Positions 1-6,286 are shown, numbered from the stretch's first letter. The stretch: 6,373 nt of DNA from Desulfobacterales bacterium (GCA_027064285.1 JAMOPX010000203.1:1-6373); one strand, 5' to 3'. Numbers and translations: made by a program. The notes: generated by a model from the sequence alone, not told the origin.

Positions 1-78
1 ATAAAAGATATCTACACTAAAAAAAATAATAAAGAAAAGGCCTATTAAATTAAAAACAACATTCCCAAATCTTCTCAT
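1..78 (-). CDS. gspC: Probable GspC, N-terminus only (partial)
   Basis: Minus-strand reading starts at the ATG at 78 and stays open for 26 codons to the window edge, so the gene continues outside. An in-frame TAG lies three codons upstream, so no earlier ATG, GTG or TTG is possible. The peptide opens MRRFGNVVFNL and continues through a hydrophobic helix to IFFSVDIFY. A short basic tail, then one membrane helix ending in an aromatic 'vdlfY'-like motif, is the usual beginning of GspC. GspC is the clamp protein whose periplasmic HR domain contacts the secretin GspD. The 48-base gap after gspM and same orientation suggest operon membership. GspN is the main alternative, since it also has an N-terminal helix and often follows gspM. 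Only 26 residues are available, so this is a moderate call. The ribosome site is weak. Confidence 0.5.
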   Translation of the reverse strand, partial: MRRFGNVVFNLIGLFFIIFFSVDIFY

Positions 79-93
79 AAGAATCTAATTCTT
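79..93 (-). repeat. Perfect small palindrome abutting the gspC start
   Basis: AAGAAT-TAG-ATTCTT on the minus strand: 6-base perfect arms with a 3-base loop, ending directly before the ATG at 78. It lies in the 48-base gspM-gspC spacer. As RNA it would form an AU-rich, weak hairpin over the place where the ribosome site should be. It is not followed by a U-run of the kind seen at terminators. It could be a weak translational control element, an operator half-site pair, or chance in AT-rich DNA. Confidence 0.35.
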
Positions 94-126
94 GGCTCTT
101 TTATGCTTCTATAGAAAAAACACTTT

Positions 127-660
127 TTATTGAGCAGGAACATATGTTTCTACCTGCAGGATAACCCGCAAAGATGTCTCATTACCTGTTGTATGTCGTT
201 GAATCTTTATTCGAGAAATGTTTATCAGCTCATCTGAACACTCCACCTTATATAAAAACCTTACAAGCTGGTCAACACTAAGTCCATTTAGTTGGATCTC
301 CATTCCCACAAGCTTAAATGATAATCCTGACTGCTCAGTTAAGGAAAGAGGTTTCATATACTGGATCTTATCATGAATACCTATTTCTCTTGAGATTCCT
401 TCCAAAAAAGAAAGAAGTGTAAAACCTTTTTGCCTCTTTGCTATAATTTTTTTTATTCTGCTTTTATCTTTTTGAAACTTCTCCCATTCAGCACTCAGCT
501 TTATCATCTGATCTAATTCCTGCTGAGCTTTTAAGATTCGCTTCTTAAGCATGCTTTGTTTTAAAAAAGCAGGCCTTATTATAAGCAAATAATACAATAG
601 CAAAAACACCAGAACTGCTCCTGATAAGATAAGTCCCTTTTCTTTATTAGAAATTATCAT
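127..660 (-). CDS. gspM: Type II secretion assembly-platform protein GspM
   Basis: A 177-residue bitopic inner-membrane protein, the PilO-like partner of GspL. It has a short basic cytoplasmic tail (1-8), one membrane helix (about 9-28), a charged coiled-coil stretch (about 34-76) and a small alpha/beta domain (about 80-175). That domain has the order expected for a ferredoxin-like fold: helix LLSFLEGISREIGI, strand FKLVGMEIQLNGL, helix VDQLVRFLYKVE, strands ISRIKIQR and SLRVILQVETY. GspM stabilises GspL through this periplasmic domain. Sequence identity to GspM is always low, so the call rests on size, topology and its place right after gspL. Its ATG follows the gspL TGA by one base (TGAAATG), with no clear Shine-Dalgarno, which suggests stop-restart translation. 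A lone Cys141 is in the periplasmic domain. Confidence 0.88.
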   Translation of the reverse strand: MIISNKEKGLILSGAVLVFLLLYYLLIIRPAFLKQSMLKKRILKAQQELDQMIKLSAEWEKFQKDKSRIKKIIAKRQKGFTLLSFLEGISREIGIHDKIQYMKPLSLTEQSGLSFKLVGMEIQLNGLSVDQLVRFLYKVECSDELINISRIKIQRHTTGNETSLRVILQVETYVPAQ

Positions 661-661
661 T

Positions 662-2119
662 TCATTTCATTTCTTTTCTCAACTGAATTGTAAAATCAAA
701 TCTTATGCCTTTTTCTCTTTTATTTGTCTTTGCATTTACCAGTTTTATTGTTTTAAAAATGTTGTTTCTTTTCAATGACTTTTCAAGCTCATCAACCGCC
801 TCAAATGATGATGCATAGCCTTCAAGTTCGACTTTATTGCCATCAATCAAAAGATTTTCCACTTTAATATTAAGAGAGCTTGGAATTGACATACTTAAAT
901 TTTTGAGAACATCCAAGCAATATGGCTTACTTGTAATATTGTTTATCCATTGATACTTAGACATCTCTTCACTCATCTTCTGTTCCATCTGAAACAGCTC
1001 TTTACCTTTTATAATAGTTCTAACTTCAGGAAAAGTGCGTCTAAATATAAGCTGTATCTCTTTTCTCAAATTATTATACAATTGCTCTTGAGCACTAACT
1101 CTATAGTGCAGGTCAACTCCAATGAGAGCCAAAATTAGCAGTGCATATATACCTATAGTAAGAATCTGTTTTGTGTTTATATTTTCTTTTTTATATAAAA
1201 ATTCTTCTTTTCTCAGATTAAGTAATTTCTTTCCATAGTAAAGTGGACAGATTGCCAGCCCAAGTGCAACACTTAATCTTGTTTGCTTATCTGTTTGTAT
1301 ATCTTTTTCAGATGATATGGTATCAAATGGTCTCCATTCGGAAACTTCTATATTTAATTCCTTCTCAAGCTCAGATTTAAGTTCTTCTTGATCAGAAAGG
1401 TATCCTGTTAGCAGGACTTTTTTAATATGAGACTCATTTTTTTTTAGCTTATAAAGCTTAAAAGTATCTATAATATCTTGGATATCGTGTATCCTTCCTG
1501 GAAGCACACGAATAAAATCAACCTCATATTTATTTATTATTACAGATGTATGCTCGCTGGTAAAATATATTATTGCTACTGGTCCGTCTATTTTTTGAGA
1601 AGCTATCGAATTTGTATAAAGATATAAAAATATAAGAGCAACAATATCTATACTGATTATGTGTGGTTCAAATCCTATTTCTGAAAATAGGCTAATATGT
1701 TGAGCCAATATATCTTTTGGAACACCTGCTACTAAAAGTGGGGATGTGCCATTTAATGATAAAAAATCCACAATCAAATCCTCTACTGGAACAGGAACAT
1801 AGGGCTCTAATTGGTATTTAATAACTTTTTGTATTTTTTTTATGTTTTCAAAAGGAAAAGACAGTTCCCTAATAAAGCAACAGGATGATGATATACAACT
1901 AACAACCATTTCATGGTTTATTCCATGCCTTTGAAAGATACTGCTTATCTGATCTGATAGCTGATCAGTCTTTTTTATCTCTTCAGAAGCTATTTGTTTA
2001 AGCTTTATTGTCTTTCCCAGATTTAATATGTTAACAATATTGATATATTTTCCACTTATATCAATTCCAATAATAGATTTAGGCGCCCATATATTTTTCC
2101 AAAAATCATTTATACTCAT
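662..2119 (-). CDS. gspL: Type II secretion assembly-platform protein GspL (PilM-like plus PilN-like)
   Basis: A 485-residue bitopic inner-membrane protein that anchors the ATPase GspE. Residues 1 to about 300 form an actin-like, PilM-type cytoplasmic domain: IIGIDISGKYINIVNI (16-31), YQLEPYVPVPVEDLIVDF (102-119), LLTGYLSDQEEL (236-247) and SVALGLAICP (283-292). A membrane helix spans about 319-337, followed by a periplasmic coiled part. FPEVRTIIKGKELFQMEQKM (363-382) matches the GspL 'FP...i.d...q...' segment. The end (402-480) is a PilN/GspL ferredoxin-like fold with LEGYASSFEAVDELEKSL (432-449). Compared with PilM, nucleotide-site motifs are degenerate: TGY replaces TGG, and no Asp is seen in the phosphate-2 strand (181-196). 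A Cys75, Cys80-Cys81 cluster lies in the cytoplasmic domain. The start overlaps gspK as ATGA with GGAAGA just upstream. The name follows domain order and position between gspK and gspM. Confidence 0.93.
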   Translation of the reverse strand: MSINDFWKNIWAPKSIIGIDISGKYINIVNILNLGKTIKLKQIASEEIKKTDQLSDQISSIFQRHGINHEMVVSCISSSCCFIRELSFPFENIKKIQKVIKYQLEPYVPVPVEDLIVDFLSLNGTSPLLVAGVPKDILAQHISLFSEIGFEPHIISIDIVALIFLYLYTNSIASQKIDGPVAIIYFTSEHTSVIINKYEVDFIRVLPGRIHDIQDIIDTFKLYKLKKNESHIKKVLLTGYLSDQEELKSELEKELNIEVSEWRPFDTISSEKDIQTDKQTRLSVALGLAICPLYYGKKLLNLRKEEFLYKKENINTKQILTIGIYALLILALIGVDLHYRVSAQEQLYNNLRKEIQLIFRRTFPEVRTIIKGKELFQMEQKMSEEMSKYQWINNITSKPYCLDVLKNLSMSIPSSLNIKVENLLIDGNKVELEGYASSFEAVDELEKSLKRNNIFKTIKLVNAKTNKREKGIRFDFTIQLRKEMK

Positions 2120-3054
2120 GATATCTTCCAGTAAACTAATTTATAGCCTTTTTTTTCTCTCTTAAGAACTGCTTTTATATAGCAAACAGCATCTCCGTAT
2201 TTTCCTTGTGCTTCTATTGAGAATGCTGAACTTCGCACTGTAATCCACTTTTTTATATTATCATATACATCTGAATCTACTCCTGGTACTTTCATAAGAT
2301 CATTTATTGATTGAAAATCCTCTTCTTTCCTATATTCAACAATCGCCTTAGCTAAGTCATCATCTATCTTTGGACTCAAACTCTGAATCACTTCTTTTGG
2401 AGCTGTATTAATATTGACTTTGCCATTAGAGTATATAGTTATAAAGCCTAAAAGGCTTCTTTTTCTTCTTTTTAAGATCTGTTCAACTCTGTTCATCCCC
2501 TTAACCAGAAAAATTTGGCCAATACTTTCAAATGGGCTATTAGCACAATGATAAGGATATTTAAGTTCCATATAATATGAATTCTCAGCACCTTTTAATC
2601 TGGGAATATCATCTTTATCCAACCAATCTAAAAGAGGAGAAAGAAAATCCTCTTTTATATCTAAGATATTAAATAACCTTTTTAACTGATTTTCTCTTTG
2701 CTGATTGAGCTTACCATCTTTGTTAACTAAGTAATTGACATTTAATTTACTGTTTTCATCTATAATCCTACACCTTACAGAACCATCATTAGCAATTTCA
2801 TCTAAGAGATGGAATTTATTTAATATAGCCCAATCTTCCTTAAAGGAGTCCACTTTTCTTTTGTCTTTGTCCAGCAAAGAGATTGCTGACTGAACAGCAG
2901 AGTAAGCAAGTTGGTAAGCAAGATAACTATCTTTTGAATAACCCACAAGACTTATCTCTACTGCTGACTCCCATGAAAAGCTCATTATCAGTGCTATTAG
3001 GGAAAAGACTATTAGGATAACAATAACAAAAATAAATCCTTTTTCATCTTTCAT
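2116..3054 (-). CDS. gspK: Minor pseudopilin GspK
   Basis: A 312-residue large minor pseudopilin that caps the GspI-J-K tip. A 6-residue leader MKDEKG precedes FIFVIVILIVFSLIALI. The residue at mature position 5 is Ile, not the Glu of the other pseudopilins; lack of Glu5 is normal for GspK and fits a first-assembled tip subunit. Family blocks follow: IIDENSKLNVN (97-107), LLDWLDKDD (141-149), GAENSYY (155-161), CANSPFESIGQIFLVKGM (170-187), GKVNINTAP (211-219) and a helical HhH-like region DLAKAIVEYR...INDLMKVPGV (233-259). The helical insert and the acidic residues around it are typical; known GspK structures bind calcium here. It starts 18 bases after gspJ with only a weak ribosome site, and its stop overlaps the gspL start as ATGA. 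Three cysteines (95, 170, 291) are present. Confidence 0.95.
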   Translation of the reverse strand: MKDEKGFIFVIVILIVFSLIALIMSFSWESAVEISLVGYSKDSYLAYQLAYSAVQSAISLLDKDKRKVDSFKEDWAILNKFHLLDEIANDGSVRCRIIDENSKLNVNYLVNKDGKLNQQRENQLKRLFNILDIKEDFLSPLLDWLDKDDIPRLKGAENSYYMELKYPYHCANSPFESIGQIFLVKGMNRVEQILKRRKRSLLGFITIYSNGKVNINTAPKEVIQSLSPKIDDDLAKAIVEYRKEEDFQSINDLMKVPGVDSDVYDNIKKWITVRSSAFSIEAQGKYGDAVCYIKAVLKREKKGYKLVYWKIS

Positions 3055-3072
3055 CTTTCAGAGAAATATGCC

Positions 3073-3738
3073 TCATCTTGTAATTAATGGAGACAGTTCA
3101 GGATGAACAGAAGTGATGAAGACATGTTTACCGCCATTTTTATCACTCAGAATCAGCTTTATTTTTATAAGAGAAGGAAGCTCATTTTTATGAGCTCCTT
3201 TCAGGCTATTCCAGTATTTAAACCTATCTCCCTGTTTATCAATAAACTCTAAGTCAAGTCCTTTTACCATATATGCAAGCTCATCTATCCTTCCTCCATG
3301 ACGAAGGTCACTGTCCACAATTCCACTGTCCCGTCTGTAAAGGATAAACAGATTTGTATCAGGGTCTTTTTTTAAAAAATATCCTATCTCGCATAAATCT
3401 GTTGTAAGATTATCTTGTTTTGAATAGATATGAGTAAGAGCAGTAAAATCTATTCTATCTACTGGGATGTCTTCTATTTCTCTGTGTTCTGCAATCATAC
3501 CAAATGCACTCTTTTTTGAAGCTTCACTGCCTATGTAAGCGCATTCCAGATCCTTTCTCATACGGTCAAGCACTATCCTTGCTGTTTGATAGATGTGGGA
3601 ATCTTGCTGAGTTATTTGTATCCCTTTTACATTTGATATATATGCTCCATACAGAGCTCCTATGATAATACTGATTATACTGATTGCTATCAAAACCTCT
3701 ATGAGTGTGAATCCATTGAGGGTCTTCGATACAGCCAT
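3073..3738 (-). CDS. gspJ: Minor pseudopilin GspJ
   Basis: A 221-residue minor pseudopilin of the pseudopilus tip. A 9-residue leader MAVSKTLNG precedes FTLIEVLIAISIISIII, with Glu5 present. Typical GspJ segments follow in order: RIVLDRMRKDLECAY (54-68), DRIDFTALTH (94-103), IGYFLKKDPDTNLFILYRRD (118-137), GLDLEFID (160-167), YWNS (175-178) and LPSLIKIKLIL (187-197). This matches the family pattern of 'W.s ... lP..v.i.l' near the C-terminus. Length is normal (about 190-230). The start overlaps the end of gspI by 40 bases and has no recognisable Shine-Dalgarno (GTTACAAT precedes the ATG). Translation is therefore likely coupled to gspI. No other start fits the leader. Confidence 0.94.
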   Translation of the reverse strand: MAVSKTLNGFTLIEVLIAISIISIIIGALYGAYISNVKGIQITQQDSHIYQTARIVLDRMRKDLECAYIGSEASKKSAFGMIAEHREIEDIPVDRIDFTALTHIYSKQDNLTTDLCEIGYFLKKDPDTNLFILYRRDSGIVDSDLRHGGRIDELAYMVKGLDLEFIDKQGDRFKYWNSLKGAHKNELPSLIKIKLILSDKNGGKHVFITSVHPELSPLITR

Positions 3739-4100
3739 ATTGTAACAAAAAAGCTCTTTTTTAGAGTCTGATCCTCAATAAGTAGTTTGACTTTATAAAG
3801 TCCATCTTCCTCTGATATCTTTTCTATTTGCTCTGTATAAGTATAATCAGGAAAATCATCACCAAAATCTCCTGATAAATCTCCTTCACCAAGCACAGAA
3901 GAACTTTTAATCACTGCCATCCTTGCACAAGCAAGCTGCTCTGCAATAGTAAGGAAACGTGCTTCTGAACACATATCAAGACTGTATCTCTCTAATTTGA
4001 ATATACCCATAAGAACAAGGCTAACAAAAATTAAGGATACCAATACCTCAACAAGGGTAAAACCAGTCTTATCCCATCCTCTCCTCAATATAGCCTTCAT
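3699..4100 (-). CDS. gspI: Minor pseudopilin GspI
   Basis: A 133-residue minor pseudopilin and part of the GspI-J-K tip complex. The frame extends to an ATG at 4154, but the ATG at 4100 is preferred. It follows AGGAGAGG with a 9-base spacer and gives a 13-residue basic leader (MKAILRRGWDKTG) before FTLVEVLVSLIFVSL. The upstream ATG has no ribosome site and would give a 31-residue leader. Glu5 is present. After the helix come AEQLACARM (53-61), the usual position of the GspI 'A..qA...' segment, and a short beta domain ending in VTIWLYRRP (119-127). Length is close to the family norm of about 120-135. It overlaps gspH by 32 bases and gspJ by 40. Two cysteines (44, 58) lie one helix apart. Confidence 0.92.
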   Translation of the reverse strand: MKAILRRGWDKTGFTLVEVLVSLIFVSLVLMGIFKLERYSLDMCSEARFLTIAEQLACARMAVIKSSSVLGEGDLSGDFGDDFPDYTYTEQIEKISEEDGLYKVKLLIEDQTLKKSFFVTIWLYRRPSMDSHS

Positions 4101-4614
4101 AAATTCTGACCTCTCCTGTGAGGGGAAGTATCTTGAGAGTATAGGTTTCAGCATCTTGATTTCTTAAATGTATTATAGCTCTATCAACACATCCATCTGG
4201 ATAAAACCTTATAAGAGCTTCTCCTTGCTGTATTTTTTTGCTTGAAACTATTATATCTTGAAATATCACATTTCTTGGAAGTTTGAGCTTATCTGATAGA
4301 TCTTTTTCTTCAGTAAGTTCTATAGAAAAATTGTCCTTCTTAGGTGGAATAACATAGAATTTATTTTGCCCTGCGCTTATAGCCAGTATGTATGGCTTAT
4401 GAGAGATAGCAGCTTTTGCCCTTGTATTTTTTATTTCAGCAGTAATTATCCTGCTTGCTAAACCCAGATCTCCTTCTGAAAAAGCTCTGTTTATGTGGAT
4501 GGATATGAGGGAGGAGAAAAGTCCTATTATCAGAAGAACAACTAATAATTCTATAAGGGTAAAACCATATATTCTATTCTTCTTCGTTGAGGTTCCAGTT
4601 ACCAATGTCTGCAT
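4069..4614 (-). CDS. gspH: Minor pseudopilin GspH
   Basis: A 181-residue type II pseudopilin. The frame stays open to an ATG at 4737, but the ATG at 4614 is chosen. It has an AAGGAG directly upstream and gives a plausible 17-residue basic leader ending in Gly, before FTLIELLVVLLIIG. The longer start would put about 58 residues ahead of the cleavage site. Glu5 of the mature protein is present. The C-terminal half contains the GspH pattern IRFYPDGCVDRAIIHL (135-150), then LKILPLTGEVRIYEG (160-174), that is 'f.pdG...' with a terminal 'tG.v'. GspH joins the trimeric GspI-J-K tip to the GspG filament. It overlaps gspG by 41 bases and gspI by 32 bases. A lone Cys142 is present. GspH/FimT-type pilins are similar, but the neighbours settle the identity. 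Confidence 0.93.
   Translation of the reverse strand: MQTLVTGTSTKKNRIYGFTLIELLVVLLIIGLFSSLISIHINRAFSEGDLGLASRIITAEIKNTRAKAAISHKPYILAISAGQNKFYVIPPKKDNFSIELTEEKDLSDKLKLPRNVIFQDIIVSSKKIQQGEALIRFYPDGCVDRAIIHLRNQDAETYTLKILPLTGEVRIYEGYIEERMG
4110..4117 (-). promoter_or_regulatory. Ribosome binding site of gspI inside gspH
   Basis: The minus strand reads AGGAGAGG with a 9-base spacer to ATG at 4100. It lies within the last codons of gspH. It is the main reason for choosing the shorter GspI start. Confidence 0.7.
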
Positions 4615-5023
4615 TTTCTCCTTCACCACCTTCTTCGCCATCTGCACCATATGTCCATATATCAAAGGAGTCCTTATTATGAATCCCTGGACACATATAA
4701 TAATAGTCTCTTCCCCATGGATCTTTTGGAACCACACCTTTTTCTAAATACCCACCTTTTCTCCAATGCTTAGGAATTCTGCCAATAGTTGGTTTTTCAA
4801 TCAAGGCTTTAAGACCCTGTTCTGTAGAAGGATAAAAGCCATTATCCAGCTTAAATAGCTTTAAGGCATTTTCTAAGGTTCTTATATCAAGCTTTGCTTT
4901 CATTCTCCTTGCTTCACCAGGTCTGTTCATGACATTTATTGCCACTAAGCTGGCAAGAATACCGAGGATGGTAATTACAATAAGAATTTCAATCAGTGTA
5001 AATCCAGTATTTTTCTTTATCAT
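4574..5023 (-). CDS. gspG: Major pseudopilin GspG
   Basis: A 149-residue precursor of the main pseudopilus subunit. A 7-residue leader MIKKNTG is followed by FTLIEILIV. The prepilin peptidase would cut after Gly7 and methylate the new Phe, and Glu at mature position 5 is present. The hydrophobic N-terminal helix (8-30) is followed by the GspG core: KLFKLDNGFYPSTEQGL (55-71), GYLEKGVVPKDPWG (91-104) and the C-terminal loop FDIWTYGADGEEGGEG (120-135) with ADIGNWN (138-144). In known GspG structures this Asp-rich loop binds a structural calcium ion. Length is normal. It has one of the clearest ribosome sites in the window, in keeping with the need for many copies. A lone Cys111 sits just before the calcium loop. 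The last 41 bases overlap gspH. Confidence 0.98.
   Translation of the reverse strand: MIKKNTGFTLIEILIVITILGILASLVAINVMNRPGEARRMKAKLDIRTLENALKLFKLDNGFYPSTEQGLKALIEKPTIGRIPKHWRKGGYLEKGVVPKDPWGRDYYYMCPGIHNKDSFDIWTYGADGEEGGEGENADIGNWNLNEEE
4618..4624 (-). promoter_or_regulatory. Ribosome binding site of gspH inside gspG
   Basis: The minus strand reads GAAGGAG, AAA, ATG, a near-perfect Shine-Dalgarno but with a short 3-base spacer. It is embedded in the gspG codons for the Gly/Glu-rich calcium-loop region, so the protein sequence of GspG and the start signal of gspH share the same bases. It decides the gspH start at 4614. An in-frame TTG at 4605 would have 12-base spacing and seems less likely. 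Confidence 0.7.
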
Positions 5024-5030
5024 CTTTTTT

Positions 5031-5038
5031 CTCCCTTT
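5031..5038 (-). promoter_or_regulatory. Ribosome binding site of gspG
   Basis: On the minus strand the sequence reads AAAGGGAG, then 7 bases, then ATG. This is a good Shine-Dalgarno at normal spacing. It lies in the 30-base gap between gspF and gspG, one of the two largest spacers in the operon. The neighbouring gspF, gspJ, gspK and gspM have much weaker sites, so GspG is probably translated more efficiently. Confidence 0.75.
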
Positions 5039-5053
5039 CTTTTTTAGAAAAGA

Positions 5054-6286
5054 TTAGTGGATTGCTCCTGTCATCTGGAATATTGGAATCAAAACAGACA
5101 TCACTATGTAACCCACAACCAAACCCATAATCAGAATAACAGCGGGTTCAAGAATAGAGGTCAGAGAATCCATTGCAGACTCTAAGAAATTTTCATATAT
5201 TTCTGCTGTCTTTGCAAGCATTTCCTCTAAACTTCCACTTATCTCTCCAGCCCTTATAAGCTGAATCATAAGGGCTGGAAAATCCCAGCTCTTTTTTATA
5301 GCAACTGCCATACTCTGTCCTTCATTGATATATTTTATAGCATTTTCTATAGCCTCTTCCAGAACTATATTTCCCATTGAAAATCTGGCTATCTCTAATG
5401 CATCTACTAATTTAATGCCACTTTTCAGAAGAATAGACAATGTTCTGGTAAATCTGGCTAATACTGTTTTTAAATAAATAGGTCCTATTACAGGCATTTT
5501 TAATTTAATCTTATCCCATATTCTTCTACCCTTCTCAGACCTAATCCACAATGAAATACCTGCAATAACACCAATTAATGTCATACACACTAACCACCAA
5601 AATCTTTTCATAAAAAGTGAAAAACTTATAAGCAGTTTTGTTGACTGTGGAAGCGCTATCTTCATGCCTTCAAAGATACCTATAATCTTAGGCATTACAA
5701 AGCTAACAAGGAAAATAACAATAATAGTGCTTATCATTATCAGAAATATAGGATATGTAAGAGCAGACTCTATCTTTTTAGATAGTTTAAGTCTTGCCTC
5801 TGAGAAATCTGCAAGACGGGTTAAAATGATATCTAAGGTTCCACTTGTCTCTCCTGCCTTTACCATATTTACATAGATCTCACTAAAGACCTTAGGATGA
5901 GAAGACATGGCCTGAGAAAGAGAAACTCCTTCTGTAACCTTTTCTTTTATCTGTGTAAATATAGTCCTTAATCTGGCATGCTCTGTTTGTTCAATAACTG
6001 CATCTAAGCACTCAACAAGGGGAAGACCTGATGAAACAAGTGCAGCAAGTTGTCTTAATGCAACTGTTACCTGAGTAGGATCAATACTGCGAAATTGTAT
6101 AAGATACAAAAGTTTGTCAAAAAAGCTCTTTCTTGAACCTTGATCTTCTGCAACTTCTTTTACTTCTATAGGAAATATTGACTGCTGTCTTAGCTTTTCT
6201 CTTGCAGATGATAATCCATCTGCAGTTATTATGCCTTTTATCTGTTTGCCTTTACTATTAATAGCCTTGTATTGGAAAACCGGCAT
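5054..6286 (-). CDS. gspF: Type II secretion inner-membrane protein GspF
   Basis: A 410-residue polytopic inner-membrane protein of the T2SS assembly platform, a PilC homologue that works with the ATPase GspE. The N-terminus MPVFQYKAINSKGK is the classic GspF opening and fixes the start. Two repeated T2SF domains are visible, at about residues 73-195 and 275-397. Each carries the paired motif of the family: RQLAALVSSGLPL (78-90) with KAGETSGTL (143-151), and LARFTRTLSILLKSG (276-290) with RAGEISGSLEEML (345-357). Three membrane helices are apparent, at about 178-198, 230-248 and 380-403. Length is typical (about 400). Only 6 bases separate it from the gspE stop and the Shine-Dalgarno is poor (CAGG abuts the ATG), so translation probably depends on coupling to gspE. 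Nothing looks broken. Confidence 0.97.
   Translation of the reverse strand: MPVFQYKAINSKGKQIKGIITADGLSSAREKLRQQSIFPIEVKEVAEDQGSRKSFFDKLLYLIQFRSIDPTQVTVALRQLAALVSSGLPLVECLDAVIEQTEHARLRTIFTQIKEKVTEGVSLSQAMSSHPKVFSEIYVNMVKAGETSGTLDIILTRLADFSEARLKLSKKIESALTYPIFLIMISTIIVIFLVSFVMPKIIGIFEGMKIALPQSTKLLISFSLFMKRFWWLVCMTLIGVIAGISLWIRSEKGRRIWDKIKLKMPVIGPIYLKTVLARFTRTLSILLKSGIKLVDALEIARFSMGNIVLEEAIENAIKYINEGQSMAVAIKKSWDFPALMIQLIRAGEISGSLEEMLAKTAEIYENFLESAMDSLTSILEPAVILIMGLVVGYIVMSVLIPIFQMTGAIH

Noticed and set aside
94..126. Possible terminator or promoter after gspM
   Set aside because: The TTTTTT run on the minus strand comes before, not after, any stem, and there is no GC-rich hairpin. TATAGA resembles a -10 box, but I see no convincing -35 at proper spacing.
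950..1138. 62-codon plus-strand open frame
   Set aside because: It lies wholly opposite gspL, has no ribosome site I can see, and its low-complexity translation matches nothing recognisable.
3566..3748. 60-codon minus-strand frame starting just ahead of gspJ
   Set aside because: It is an out-of-frame reading of gspJ with no family match; gspJ itself has a full prepilin leader and family motifs.
4053..4567. Short direct repeat aagggtaaaacca at 4053-4065 and 4555-4567 (plus strand)
   Set aside because: Both copies encode the shared GFTL(I/V)E prepilin motif of GspI and GspH on the minus strand, so protein conservation explains them.
662..4737. Type IV pilus operon rather than T2SS
   Set aside because: GspL resembles PilM plus PilN and GspM resembles PilO, but the G-H-I-J-K pseudopilin series, GspK helical domain and GspG calcium loop are specific to T2SS.
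4493..4747. 84-codon plus-strand open frame
   Set aside because: It is antisense to gspG and the start of gspH. Hydrophobic runs arise from the reverse complement of the pilin helix codons; no independent signal supports it.
5664..5876. 70-codon plus-strand open frame
   Set aside because: It is antisense to the first membrane segment of gspF. The hydrophobic composition is a mirror effect of membrane-helix codons.
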